Origin: Mayamaea pseudoterrestris
Lineage: Eukaryota; Bacillariophyta; Bacillariophyceae; Sellaphorales; Sellaphoraceae
Direction: 5' to 3'
Length of the DNA stretch: 64,000 nt
Assembly: GCA_027923505.1 (NCBI GenBank)
Contig: BROI01000007.1
Coordinates: forward strand, 1,054,001 to 1,118,000
Numbering within the stretch: the first letter of the stretch is position 1; every line of letters starts with the position of its first letter. Made by a program: the position numbers and the translations under genes. Positions 34,601 to 45,014 of this stretch are shown piece by piece. The notes beneath the pieces are model-generated. The model was given only the letters and a program-made list of their open reading frames with translations. It searched no databases and was not told where the DNA came from.

Positions 34601-34720
34601 TGGTTTGGAAATGAATCCGGAGACAAAAAAGCGTTCAGCTTGACATATGAAACCAATCAAAAGTAACCATGATTGCGGAGAAGTGCGAGACGCTGTCAAT
34701 GGGCGCCGACGTGCCGACAT
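31691..34720 (-). CDS. ABC1/ADCK-type atypical kinase, plastid-type leader
   Basis: Exons 34720-33527, 33449-32776, 32705-32434 and 32356-31691, about 934 aa. Core ABC1K motifs are all present. KxGQ appears as KVGQLFSTR and the Ala-rich loop as AAASLGQVH. The ATP-binding Lys is in AIKIQR, the catalytic loop is [10 protein letters not shown] (assembled across an intron) and the metal Asp is in FYDFGMM. The C-terminal 200 residues contain two hydrophobic segments (about [18 protein letters not shown] and [15 protein letters not shown]), a possible membrane anchor as in plastoglobule and thylakoid ABC1Ks. The N-terminus has a hydrophobic core ([11 protein letters not shown]) followed by [10 protein letters not shown]; an aromatic residue after the likely cleavage point resembles the ASAFAP motif of diatom plastid preproteins. 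A role in quinone or tocopherol metabolism is the family norm. Confidence 0.9.
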
Positions 34721-35031
34721 TCTTTGTACAATTTTGATTAGCTAGACTCGCCAAACTATTGACTGAATTGTCGGCTCTCGTCTAATTCGCAAAGCAAAAA
34801 GGAAGGTAGCGACAGCAGACTCGAAGTGAAAAAAGGATAGTCAAGTCCAAGACTGATGGCAGCTTTCTGCGGTGCGACCATGCGCACTTCAATTTCGACT
34901 TCATCACCGGTACGACAGTTTGGAGTACGGCCGACGACCTCATGCATGTCGCAGTATTACCGCTGCGATTCCAACTTATTTCTTCGCCCATCATCGCTCC
35001 ATCTCTAAATCACATTCCATTAGTCACCACC

Positions 35032-36680
35032 ATGGACTATCCAACGACGGCAGTGCTCGTGGCGTCTGTTCAAAGTGTTGCGAAAGTCTATGTTATTGGT
35101 GCCATTGGTTTTCTCGCAGTCAAATGTTAGAAATCGTTGCAGAGCGCGCCGCGCGTGAATTCCACTGCTTCTGACTCATCAGAATTTCTTTTTCTTTAAC
35201 AGTCCCTAGAAAGTCGCCAATGCTACCATACAAGGCGATCACAGTTGTCGCTCGCTTTTCCTTTCATGCGCTTTTGATACCACTCATCTATTCGACAACA
35301 GCCAGCAGCGTCACTCCATCATCGCTGCAGGACTATTGGTTTGTGATTGTTGCAGCCTTTGTCGTGCTGCTGCTCAGTTACTTGGCTGCTACGCTTTTAC
35401 AAGTATGTTTTCGAGTTCAATCTCGAGACTTTCAGGCCCTTCGCATTAGCTCCACCTTTCCAAACGTTGTGGCCATTCCAATTCTCATCTTTCCGTCGCT
35501 CTGCGAGTATGATGTCATTCAGCAAGGCTACTTTGGCGACTCGCCAGATGATAATCTTGCCTTGAAGTGTGTCAGTGTCAGCAACGCCATGATATTTTGC
35601 TACTTTTTCTCGTGGTCGCTTGCGTTTTGGTCCTTTGGCTATCCGCAGTTGCTGGCGACAGCGAAACGGACGGACGGAACAAACATGACTGATGATACAA
35701 ATCGGCGGCTCGGCAGTCACGTGGAGCAGCAATCACTGCGAACAAATGACACCAGTGCCGATAGCAATGACTCAAAATGCCGAAACTCGAACCATGGTCG
35801 ATTAGAAGCGATCGAAGAACTCTCCGAGGTCGGCGTGCCGCTGTCACCTGAGTTGGAAGGTACGCAAGTCAAAGCAGCTTCAGAAGCACAACCGCAATTT
35901 CCGTGGCTGTCCTCCGCCTACAAGCACTTTTGTCAGACTTGCAAGCAAATACTCCGCACTGCTCCATTTTGGGCATTGGCGCTTGGCATTGTAACTGGTT
36001 GTATTGGTCCGCTACGGAACGCACTCTTTACGCAAGGCGGAGCGCTGCGATTCATCGGAAGCGCCTTGGAGTCGCTCGGACAAGCGTCATCACCAATAAC
36101 AACCATTGTTGTGGCCGCAAGCTTGGTGCCTGAACCAGTATCGCCCGCGTCTACAAGCACTAGTGACGACAATGGCGTGAATGCCGACGACGATTCGCAA
36201 TCGATGGAGGAGAGTCCCATTATGAGTGATCCGACCGTTGGACCGCAACACTTGCGACGTCGATCATCGATTATACGATTCAAGCAATCCATCCGCAATT
36301 CATCCACGTTGTTACTGGGCGGTCGGTCCAACCCGGAGCTTCGCAAGCAGCTCATTTGGTTCACGCTCAATCGCTTGCTGCTTGCGCCAGCACTCGTCAC
36401 GGGGGTGCTCATGGGGTTTGACTGCGGCGGCCTTTTAGGAGGCATTCCCGACTTGGCCAAGTTGGTGATTATAGTGAATGCATGCGTGCCGGGAGCGTTC
36501 ATTGTGGTGGTCGTCCTCAAGCAAAAGGAGGAAATGGCCGAGCTAGCGGAAGTTGTTGCTCGAGTCTATCTACCCACTTATCTTCTAAGCATTGTCACAG
36601 TTGCTGGGTGGACCGCATTGGGACTATGGTTGACGCTTCCTGATGCAAACGGTGAGACTTTTTGTGACAGGCGAGGGTAA
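35032..36680 (+). CDS. Auxin-efflux-carrier-like (PIN/PILS family) membrane transporter
   Basis: Exons 35032-35125 and 35203-36680; the intron donor is the less usual GTTAGA. The protein is about 523 aa. The N-terminal half has five hydrophobic segments, including a PxPxxL-type stretch STFPNVVAIPILIFP, the block conserved in the membrane-transport family PF03547. A long hydrophilic, Ser-rich loop follows (about residues 180-260 and 320-390). The C-terminal half has further spans: FWALALGIVTGCIGP, SPITTIVVAASLVP, LLLAPALVTGVLMGF, and ACVPGAFIVVVVLKQ with the VPGAF reminiscent of PIN. In algae these proteins probably sit in the ER or plasma membrane; the substrate is unknown and need not be auxin. 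A possible donor (GGTGAG near 36650) close to the end leaves the exact C-terminus slightly uncertain. Confidence 0.82.
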
Positions 36681-36956
36681 GGAGTGCAATAAGTATTTCT
36701 GGAGGACAGTTGGACGAACAACGAGGGGATCCGCGCAAAGTAGCGAAACGGGTATAGACGATAGAATACATAGAGTTATAATTGCATAACATGCTTATCT
36801 AGAATTTGATCATAATAGGTTGATGGGTTGGAAAAGTGTCTAACTGTAATGCAGGCCGCCATTCTGACTGTCCGTGCGCAATTGAAGTCTTTCCTTTCAC
36901 GTCACTGATGGCCGATGTTGTTGTACACGTAAATAATTCTTTTGCGAAAACCCCTT

Positions 36957-37659
36957 CTAGCTGCTCAACATGGTACTTGCTCCTGCAATACCTCCAAGCT
37001 CACAAAAATTGCTGACATGAATGCTCTTGACGCCCTTGAGAAACTCGTGATGCTTTTGCATGACCGCGATGGCATCATACTTGGCCAGATCCGTCATGCC
37101 TTCCTCCATTCGAATGTATTCGGGAGCATTCTGACTAACCGTGTAGCCGTAAATGTCAACCGGTACGCCTTGGCCGCGTACTTGAAAGGCAATCACTTTG
37201 GCTCCATTTTGCTTGGCAAGCTTGATGAATTGGCACCATCCAATGAAATACTTTCTGCGATTCGAATCTCCTCCAGCAATTCCCTATAAACAAAATGAGC
37301 GGTTTAGTATCACGATATATTTGTTGTCGTCGTGTGCATGTACGCTCTCCACTCTTTTTACCGTATCTCACCTTGATCAAGTCGGCCCTTCCGCAATTGG
37401 CTTCAAACTTCCAACGCGGAATTGGCTTGCCTCCTCCAAAGAATCCAACGGCATTATCGGGAACATGGCCCTGGCTATAATGCAAAACTAAGCGACCGCC
37501 GGAGCTATTTTCAAAGACCAAGTAGCAGCCAATTGGTCCAGGCTCGTCAATGTTCACATCTTTGGCGAAATCGTCGGTGGATGCAGCAATCGCTTTCATG
37601 CGATTGTCCTGCGACGGCTGATTCTCCTTGCTTGTATAAATCATTGTTGCGGCGCTCAT
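36957..37659 (-). CDS. Unrecognised two-exon soluble protein, about 205 aa
   Basis: I do not recognise the family. Exons 37659-37372 and 37283-36957 join in phase 0 with a GTGAGA...TATAG intron. The spliced protein starts MSAATMIYTSKENQP. It contains GPIGCYLVFENSSGGRLV, GFFGGGKPIPRWKFEANCG and, after the splice, GIAGGDSNRRKYFIGWCQFI, AKVIAFQVRGQGVPVDIYGY and MTDLAKYDAIAVMQKHHEFL. It has no signal peptide or membrane span. Alternating beta-like and helical segments suggest a compact alpha/beta fold. Its size and some aromatic strands recall actin-depolymerising folds, but the cofilin signature is absent. Splicing restores a continuous conserved-looking frame, so the gene is probably real. Confidence 0.72.
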
Positions 37660-38194
37660 GGTAGAAATAGAATACTTGTGTCAAAAGTGTGAGTTGCTGC
37701 GTAAAGGAGTCGTTTGGAACGAGTCAAATAAATTGCGGCTCGTGTTTCGTCGACCCCGCATCCCATGGTGTCGTCGTTATCACGCTTGGTTCACGCGCGT
37801 TGGGCTGGACGCGCGCGCAACTTGGCGTCTGCCTTGCCACGAAATAGTCTATGCGGTCCCTGCCAAGCTTCGCTCTGCAGGACAAGTCTATCGTTGGTGA
37901 TGTCCCTCAATTCGCCAAATTTAAAGCATAGGTAAGCAAATGTTGTTCGGGAGACACAAATAGGTTTTATCACACGTCGCCCAATGTCTTGAAGTCAGAA
38001 GAACTTTGACTACTGATGCACTTTCGTCTCATGTTGTAGTGGCAACATTAGGATGCGAAAGAACATAAGTGAAAGGGGGAGGCACGTATCACGTTTTGCG
38101 CAGTTGAGGGAGAACGATAATAGTTAAATAGCAGTCTACTGAGCTTATGCTAGCTTTAAGCCAAACCACATACTTCCACAGTAATGTCATGATG
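37660..38194. other. Intergenic region, 535 bases
   Basis: Promoter of the 37659 gene and the 3' flank of the small Tim gene. A plus-strand frame at 37658-37900 has no motif. Nothing else seen. Confidence 0.45.
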
Positions 38195-38578
38195 TTAATA
38201 ACTTTGCTGTCCCGACGCCTGCTGCTGTTTTCTCGCCAGTCGTCCAACCATGTATTCGTTGGCATCCAACCACTTGTTTGTCACGGCATGAATGCAGGCC
38301 GCCTCCTTTCCACTCAAGTGACTATCCTTGCACTGCGTAATACATTTCGCAAAGGCCTTTTCTGTAAGCTCGGTAATGGCTTGCTGAACAACCATTTGCT
38401 GCTGAATGGCCATGCTGAACTGCTCAAAGTCGCTCGTTGATGCGCCGCCGCCCATGTTGTCCATGCCGGATGAATGGTGATCCATGTTGTGAAGACTCGA
38501 TGATGAATCCATGAATCCCTTTTCGGCGCCTGATGATGAGGAAGACGTATCGTCCGAGCCGCCACCAAACCAGCCCAT
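38195..38578 (-). CDS. Small Tim (Tim10/Tim13-like) chaperone of the mitochondrial intermembrane space
   Basis: Single exon, 127 aa. The C-terminal 75 residues match the small Tim fold: QQMVVQQAITELTEKAFAKC, ITQC, a linker, then AACIHAV and NKWLDANEYMVGRLA. The first CX3C motif is intact. In the second, the last position is Val instead of Cys (CIHAV), so one of the two disulphides that normally hold the helical hairpin cannot form as usual. A 50-residue Ser/Met/Gly-rich N-terminal extension (MGWFGGGSDDTSSSSSG) is unusual for this family of 80-100 residues. Small Tims escort hydrophobic precursors across the intermembrane space and are oxidised by Mia40. It is divergent from the citrate synthase gene. 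Confidence 0.8.
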   Translation of the reverse strand: MGWFGGGSDDTSSSSSGAEKGFMDSSSSLHNMDHHSSGMDNMGGGASTSDFEQFSMAIQQQMVVQQAITELTEKAFAKCITQCKDSHLSGKEAACIHAVTNKWLDANEYMVGRLARKQQQASGQQSY

Positions 38579-38917
38579 GATTCGAAACTGATAGTCAAAG
38601 TTACAGTAGATTAGTAGTAGCGATTACAATAGCGTGCAGAGGTCGAAACGACGAAAGCAAGCTGCTAAACGATGATGTGATAAGGATTGGAACGTGCGGT
38701 GCTCCATGGCGGCGCGTCGCAACGAACACGTGACAGCTTTGAGTCGCGCGTGACGTTGATCGTGACTCATGACCTCCCTCCGGCACGAGGAAGGATCTCG
38801 AAGTTGGACCGGCAGAAGGGCAGCGACGACGGCGAATCCTTTTTTATATATCTACAATACACATCAAGCGTTGCATCCATTCAAGCAATTTGATTTTTGT
38901 GGATTACATAATCTGAA
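38579..38917. promoter_or_regulatory. Divergent promoter between small Tim and citrate synthase
   Basis: A 339-base shared upstream region of two mitochondrial protein genes. It contains CACGTGACA near 38726 and TGACGT at 38751-38756. Co-regulation is plausible but unproven. Confidence 0.4.
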
Positions 38918-40726
38918 ATGGCATCCAGTGTTATTGCTCGCTCCTCGGCCAGGCTCGCGATCCAAAAGGTGCGTGCTTTCGTGAGGGGTAGATTCTTCGA
39001 GAATTGAGGCGAACAACTGCGTTTGACGGCGACTCAATCAAAATTTGGAAGAAGATGATGCTTCAAGAGGCGGAAGATGTGTATAGTATGATATGTGGAG
39101 GATTATGCTTGCTACGATGGCTGAGGATACAAAAACCTTTCTATGAAAATTTTATGCAGACTTTATTTCTGCCGCCGACCCATCCATCACCTTGCATCGA
39201 ATTTGGAATGTTTGAAGTTATTTGTTGGCTTTTCTGTCGATACCATAATTACAGACGCTCACGATCCTCATGTATTTCTGTTCTTATTTGTAGTCAACCT
39301 TTGCGGCAGCCAGTCGAAGCGTGACCACCTTGACCGAAACGCTTCTGGCGCAAGTTCCCGACAAGCAAAAGAAATTGGCCGAGCTCAAGAAGAATCATGG
39401 GGATCATGTGTAAGTAAAGCATATAGCATTATGTGAATGTGCATTTGTGTCTTCTTGCTGATTCATGGCTTCGTTTAAACCATTTTCACGTGACTCAGAA
39501 TTGGCCAAGTAACGATTGACCAGTGCATTGGCGGCGCTCGTGGCGTCAAGTGCATGTTATGGGAAACCTCGAACCTTGATCCAGAGGAAGGTATCCGATT
39601 CCGCGGATTGACCATTCCAGAATGTCAAGCCGTCTTGCCAACCTACTCTGGCAATGTTGGCGACGGCGAACCACTCTTGGAGAGTCTCATGTGGTTGCTG
39701 TTGACGAGCGAGGTGCCAACCAAGGAGCAGGTTGATACACTGACGGCCGACTTGCACCAGCGCTCTCAACTGCCGGCGCATGTTGTTCCGCTGCTAAAAT
39801 CCTTGCCCAAGGATATGCACCCCATGACGCAATTTACCATTGGCCTTGCTGCCTGTCAAACGGAATCAGAGTTTGCCAAGGCATATGCCAAGGGCGCCAA
39901 CAAGGCTGACTACCACAAGTATGTGTTGGAGGACATTCTTTCCGTTGTTGCCAAGTTGCCCGAGATTGCGGCAACCATTTACAGGAACGTGTATTTCGAT
40001 GGCGTCGTCAACAAGGACACTTCGTTGGACTATTCCGGAAACTTTTGTCGCATGCTTGGCTACAATGATCCATCCTTTGACGAGCTCATGCGCCTCTACC
40101 TTTGCATTCACACGGACCACGAGGGAGGCAATGCGTCGGCGCACGCGACCCACTTGGTGGGCAGCACCTTGTCGGATCCGTACCTTTCCTACGCCGGTGG
40201 CTTGAACGCGCTGGCTGGTCCCTTGCACGGACTCGCCAATCAGGAAGTGTTAAAGTGGATTCAGGAACTCAAGGATCACTTTGACGCCGCCGGCAAGGAG
40301 GTGAACGAAGCAACCATTACCGAGTTTGCCTGGGAAACGCTCAACGCGAAAAAGGTGATTCCCGGCTACGGACACGCGGTACTGCGCAAGACTGATCCGC
40401 GCTACACGTGCCAGCGTGAGTTTGCGCTCAAGCACTTGCCGGACGATCCCTTGTTCAAGCTTGTCGAAACAATCTACCAAGTCATGCCTGGTATTTTGAA
40501 GGAGCATGGCAAGGTTGCCAATCCATACCCCAATGTCGACAGTCATTCTGGTGTCTTGCTGTGGCACTATGGCTTTACCCAATTCTCCTACTATACGGTA
40601 TTGTTTGGAGTGAGCCGCTCGGTGGGTGCCTTGAGCCAGCTTTACTGGGATCGAGCCCTTGGGTTGCCGCTGGAGCGTCCCAAGAGTGTCACGCCGGAGT
40701 GGCTGTGGAGTCAAGTTTCAAAGTAG
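38918..40726 (+). CDS. Citrate synthase, mitochondrial
   Basis: Exons 38918-38968, 39294-39409 and 39499-40726, about 464 aa. The first exon encodes [17 protein letters not shown], a short mitochondrial presequence separated from the body by a 325-base intron. Catalytic residues are visible: His in [19 protein letters not shown], His in [15 protein letters not shown], and Asp in [12 protein letters not shown], as in the animal and plant mitochondrial enzyme. [14 protein letters not shown] is the N-domain signature. It condenses oxaloacetate and acetyl-CoA in the TCA cycle. It ends WSQVSK, so there is no peroxisomal tripeptide. PEPCK, which uses the same oxaloacetate pool, lies 25 kb away. Confidence 0.97.
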
Positions 40727-41038
40727 TGTGAAATAAGTTAAAATGAATCATTTTGTTACAAGAGATTTGTTGGATTGGAATAACTGAATGAAGGTAGCTG
40801 AAAGGTGCCTCGACAAAGTGCTTGATCGTTGGAGGCAATTTGGCCTAACTTTGCTAACGTAGGTGACTCGCCTGATCCTTTAACCCTCATCGGTCACGCA
40901 CAATGTCTTTCGCGACGCGCGCACCTCATTCCATTGATGGGCAAGCAAAAAAGTGAAAGCCGGACTGCTGCCATCATCTTGCCTTGGCCCCGGCATGACC
41001 AATAGCATGACGAAGTGGTTAGAATCGTAGTGAGCTTC
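40727..41038. other. Intergenic, 312 bases
   Basis: 3' UTR of citrate synthase and promoter of the PS-repeat gene. Nothing else seen. Confidence 0.45.
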
Positions 41039-43726
41039 ATGAAGGCGAGACAAAGGTTAAAGCGTTGCAGCAGCAGCATCTTGTTGCTGTTACTCGTCGC
41101 GCAAGCTGCATGCGGACTGTTCGTCGAGGACGAATTTCAACGTCACCATGACAGCAACGACAATGATGCTCGTCAGAAAGGCATGAAGCTACGGGGACAT
41201 GTGAAGAAAGGAAAGGATCAGTACGAATCATTGACTCGCGTCCCAACTGGTCGACGTATTCCTCGCGTCGATGACAATAGCAGCCGACATCTTTCTCTCT
41301 TCTTCGGCGGCAAGTTTCAACATTTGATCGACTCGCGAGATGCATCACGAAACTCACAAAAGTCATTGAGACTGGATCGATACAGCAAGAGGAGTCGCTA
41401 TACAAACTACTGGATCGATTACTACGTTAGGCGTGCCGCGCCAATGACGGCGGCAATGACAGTCACACGAGCGATGAACCAGCAGGAAGTGACACTGCGA
41501 AGCGGCTTTGGATCATCAAGGCAATACATTTACAATCAGCGATCACGTCGAAAGCAAAAATATTGGAGACGGAGACGGATTTGGCGTCGCAGACAATGGA
41601 GATTGCGAGCGTACAGATCGCAGCCACTGCGGCAACAGAAAAACATGAGGGCCAGACCACGGCCGGCCGCACCGATGAGATTTCCCTCGTCAATGAGGAC
41701 CAATCTCTCGCTGTCGTCAAGCAATATATTTGTCATGGCCAGATTTCGCCCCATTAAGCAAACGCACGCATCCGTCTTTTTCCGTTGGTATGTCAGCGCC
41801 TCGGCAGTAAACAGACCAGCACCAAATGTTATGCGACCAACTAACATGGCGCGACCAACAACCATGGCGCGACCTACAACCATGGCGCGACCAAGACCAA
41901 CACCAGCAAACATGCGTCCAGTCACTAGACCGACAAACGTCATGCAACCGTCGCTGCCAATGCGGCAAATGATCATGCAGTCGCCACGACCAACCATGCC
42001 TCCGTTTGCTGGAACTTTGGCGCCGACGTCGACGGCTACTTTTGCACCTACTGCGTCACTGTCAACGCCAACCGTTCAGCCATCTCCCAGCGCTCCAAGC
42101 GTCAGGCCGCCAACTACCAAAGCTCCGACAATGGCGCCGACAAGCACTACCGTTGCACCTTCCGTCGACAAGTCATCGAGTAGCGGGCCATCCGCTAATA
42201 GCAATGCACCGTCCAATAGCAATGCGCCATCCATCATCAGCAATGCTCCGAGTTTTAACAATTCAACTTTGATTCCGTCCATGAGCAATGTACCAAGCGT
42301 TAGCAATACTTCGGAATTTCCAAGCGTTGCCCCGTCATTGATAAATGCATCGGCTTTTCCGTCCAGCAGTCTATCTCCAACAATAATCAATGCATCAAGT
42401 GTACCAACCATCATTAGCCTGAATCCAACATCTTCGTCTTTTCCAAGCGCAAGCGCTGCTCCTTCGGTCAACAATGTTTCAGCCATTCAAAGTTCTGCGC
42501 CGTCCATCATGCCGACGCAGCTGCCGTCGAGGTTAGCCACATCTACAATACCGAGCATAATACCAAGTAGTTTCCCATCGTCCGAGCATCCGTCAAGCCA
42601 AGCCACTTTGCCAAGCTTGTTGCCGTCGGAGCAGCCGTCACTCACTGCAAGCCCATCATTGTCTACAGTTCCCAGCGTCGTGCCAACAACTACTACCTCA
42701 TCATCCCAGCTACCTAGTATAGTACCGTCACTCGCTGCTACAGTCTTTCCTTCATTGATACCCACACGCATATCCTCGCAAGTGACGCCGTCGACTGCTC
42801 CGTCAGTGATATCAAGCAATGTTCCAACTGGGCAGCCGTCGTTGAATGATAGCTTGATGCCGTCGATAATCCCGACGGTAGTGCCGTTCACTCAGCCGTC
42901 AGCGATGCCGTCGCAATTAACAAGCAAATTGCCTTCAAAAGGACCATCGGCTGTCTCATCGGCAGGCCCAAGTCAAACTCCCTCAACTTTGCCGTCGGCT
43001 ACATTTCAGACACCAAGCGCCATTCCTTCACTATTGCCATCGACCGCACCGTCAGCGGGAACCACCATGTTTCCGTCAGTATCGCCAAGCTCAGCTCCGT
43101 CGGAAACACCGTCTTTTACTGCCAGTAGCTTTCCAAGTGGATTTCCGAGCACGCAACCTTCAGACGGTCCAACAAGTCAAGCTACATCGCAATCTCCGAG
43201 TCCACTTCCAAGCATTTCGCCCTCGCAAGGACCAACAAACGCCATCACTTTATCGCCGTCTACTTTGCCAAGCGCTCTGCCGTCGCAATTACCCACAGCC
43301 CGAGCAACAACGCTGTTGCCGTCAGCCTTTCCTAGCGTCTCACCTTCACAATCGCCATCCAAAGCCATTACTCCCTTGCCGTCGGCCTTGCCAAGCGCGC
43401 TGCCGTCGCAATCACCTACGCTTCGAGCAACGACGCTAGTGCCTTCTTCCGTACCCAGCGTCTCGCCGTCGCAAGTGCCAACTGTTGCAATCACCTTGTC
43501 ACCGTCGGGATTGCCGAGCGCGGCGCCGTCGCAATCGCCTACCCTTCGAGCAACGACATTGGTGCCTTCTTCCGTACCCAGTATTCCGCCAACGACGCCA
43601 CCATCAAAGGCACCGACTGTTGCGCCATCCAACCGTCCAAGTGTTGCGCCGTCCGAGCAACCGTCCAGAGCTGCCACTGAATCACCGTCTGGCAGACCAA
43701 GCTTCTTGCCGACGGCGACGCCCTGA
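41039..43726 (+). CDS. Secreted PS-repeat (PSxxPS) mucin-like protein
   Basis: 895 residues in a single exon. The start is MKARQRLKRCSSSILLLLLVAQAACG, a clear signal peptide. Residues 30-200 are basic and Arg-rich, including a RRRRIWRRRQW-like patch. Residues about 260-290 carry three 18-base tandem copies encoding MARPTT. From residue 330 to the end the protein is a long low-complexity array of PS dipeptides every three to six residues (PSxxPSxxPS, with APS, LPS, VPS and QPS variants). It has no Cys-rich or lectin domain and no membrane anchor. Such arrays are frequent in diatom and other stramenopile extracellular proteins and are probably heavily O-glycosylated. The combination of a polycationic N-domain and a PS tail would suit wall or silica association, but this is inference. 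Confidence 0.82.
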   Translation: MKARQRLKRCSSSILLLLLVAQAACGLFVEDEFQRHHDSNDNDARQKGMKLRGHVKKGKDQYESLTRVPTGRRIPRVDDNSSRHLSLFFGGKFQHLIDSRDASRNSQKSLRLDRYSKRSRYTNYWIDYYVRRAAPMTAAMTVTRAMNQQEVTLRSGFGSSRQYIYNQRSRRKQKYWRRRRIWRRRQWRLRAYRSQPLRQQKNMRARPRPAAPMRFPSSMRTNLSLSSSNIFVMARFRPIKQTHASVFFRWYVSASAVNRPAPNVMRPTNMARPTTMARPTTMARPRPTPANMRPVTRPTNVMQPSLPMRQMIMQSPRPTMPPFAGTLAPTSTATFAPTASLSTPTVQPSPSAPSVRPPTTKAPTMAPTSTTVAPSVDKSSSSGPSANSNAPSNSNAPSIISNAPSFNNSTLIPSMSNVPSVSNTSEFPSVAPSLINASAFPSSSLSPTIINASSVPTIISLNPTSSSFPSASAAPSVNNVSAIQSSAPSIMPTQLPSRLATSTIPSIIPSSFPSSEHPSSQATLPSLLPSEQPSLTASPSLSTVPSVVPTTTTSSSQLPSIVPSLAATVFPSLIPTRISSQVTPSTAPSVISSNVPTGQPSLNDSLMPSIIPTVVPFTQPSAMPSQLTSKLPSKGPSAVSSAGPSQTPSTLPSATFQTPSAIPSLLPSTAPSAGTTMFPSVSPSSAPSETPSFTASSFPSGFPSTQPSDGPTSQATSQSPSPLPSISPSQGPTNAITLSPSTLPSALPSQLPTARATTLLPSAFPSVSPSQSPSKAITPLPSALPSALPSQSPTLRATTLVPSSVPSVSPSQVPTVAITLSPSGLPSAAPSQSPTLRATTLVPSSVPSIPPTTPPSKAPTVAPSNRPSVAPSEQPSRAATESPSGRPSFLPTATP
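41846..41899 (+). repeat. 18-bp tandem repeat inside the PS-repeat gene
   Basis: Three copies of ATGGCGCGACCAACAACC-like sequence at 41846, 41864 and 41882, encoding MARPTT. Confidence 0.85.
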
Positions 43727-44169
43727 GAAACGTGACATTCGCTACTATCACCGACATGCTCAAAATATGCGACCGTCGCTATCGCCGCGGACTCTATCAT
43801 GAGCCTTACGGGCGCCGTCTTGATTGTTCGAGCACATTGCTCCTTCTTCACCTAATATGCCCTAGATGTCGGCTGTTCTTTGCTCGCTTTGCTAATGAAT
43901 TTATAATTTGTATCTATTGTGCTGTTCTGTGATAAAATACTGTAGTTGGAAGTAGCGTTGCGCCAGAATTGGGTTCATTCATTGCGAAGGGTAGCTAGTT
44001 TCAGGGGTCTTTCGAGGGTCCGCATCTTGAAAGAGTTCCGTCCGGGGGCGGCTGGCGTTTCATCACGGACCGTTTCGTTACGCGGCTGCAGCATCGACTC
44101 TTGCTTTCGCTCGTCTACCCTCTTCTTGCCGACTACAACTGTAACAATACAAGCAATACTAAACCAAGC
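43727..44169. other. Intergenic, about 440 bases
   Basis: 3' flank of the PS-repeat gene and leader of the SNARE gene. No other gene seen. Confidence 0.45.
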
Positions 44170-44378
44170 ATGTCGGTTTCCGACTGGGACAATGAGTATG
44201 CTCGCTTGGCTCGGGCCGCCACGCAAATGCGAACGCCAGGCATTGAAACGCATGCTTCCGACGTTCCTTCCCTGCAGCAGGCCTTGACTCGTCTGGAGCA
44301 CGAGATAGATAATTTGGGCTTGCAGGCATCGGAAGTCATGCGTCGCAAGCGACTCGTGCAGCACTTGATGCAGTCGTC

Positions 44379-44421
<43 letters not shown>

Positions 44422-44778
44422 AGAGCAGCGCGTGGTAGCGGGTTTGGAAGTAACACTGCTGCTTCGAACGAGCAGCAGCCGCAGCAGTATTCGCAAATGA
44501 GCATGGCCATGCGTCAGCAAGACAGTTTGATTGACGAACTTGCCGTTGGAATTGGACGACTTAAGAACCAGACTGTCAGTATTGGCGAGGAAGCCTCGAT
44601 GCATGTGAACCTGCTCAATCAAATGGAGGACGGTTTGGATGCGGCGGAAGCTGGTCTGCAAGCCGAGACTCGCCGAGCTTCGCGATTGAAGGAGGATCAG
44701 AGTGTTTGGAGGCTGCAATTGATTCTTGCTGGTGAATTCATCTTGCTGATTCTCTTGATCTTTATGGGTCTGACGTAA
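44170..44778 (+). CDS. Qc-SNARE (syntaxin-8/SYP5-like)
   Basis: Single exon, 202 aa. The SNARE motif QQDSLIDELAVGIGRLKNQT continues through SIGEEASMHVNLLNQMEDGLDAAEAGL. The ionic-layer glutamine falls in the LKNQ segment, giving a Q-SNARE of the Qc type. A linker (RRASRLKEDQSVW) and the tail anchor LQLILAGEFILLILLIFMGLT follow; only two residues follow the hydrophobic run, so it is a C-terminally anchored membrane protein. The N-terminal part is helical, with a polyglutamine tract of 14 residues in the middle. Qc-SNAREs act in endosome, vacuole or Golgi fusion. The exact compartment cannot be read from this sequence. I start at 44170 because the upstream in-frame segment has no helix pattern. 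Confidence 0.88.
44380..44421 (+). repeat. (CAG)13CAA microsatellite, polyglutamine in the SNARE
   Basis: Thirteen CAG triplets plus one CAA encode 14 Gln. Uninterrupted CAG runs of this length tend to vary between alleles. Confidence 0.95.
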
Positions 44779-45014
44779 ATGATACTTTTACGTCAGGACT
44801 GTTATTGGTGATAATATGCGGAAAGCAAGGAGACGGAAGGCTGACATGAGGACGATAATGAACTGAAAGTCCGGCTAGACAGCGGCAAGGGTGGTATGAC
44901 AAGTTAGTAACATAAAGAGTGATATAAGAAATTGAGTTAGATATTACATAGGTGTTCAAACACGTAACATGCACCTTCTCTTCGTGCCATGGGACACGTT
45001 TTAGCACACGATTC

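Noticed and set aside
36957-37659. Assignment of the two-exon protein to ADF/cofilin
   Set aside because: Length and general layout are similar, but the actin-binding signature helix and the usual start are absent.
42076-43851. Long minus-strand frames opposite the PS-repeat gene
   Set aside because: They mirror the low-complexity PS codons; the plus frame has the signal peptide and the expected repeat.
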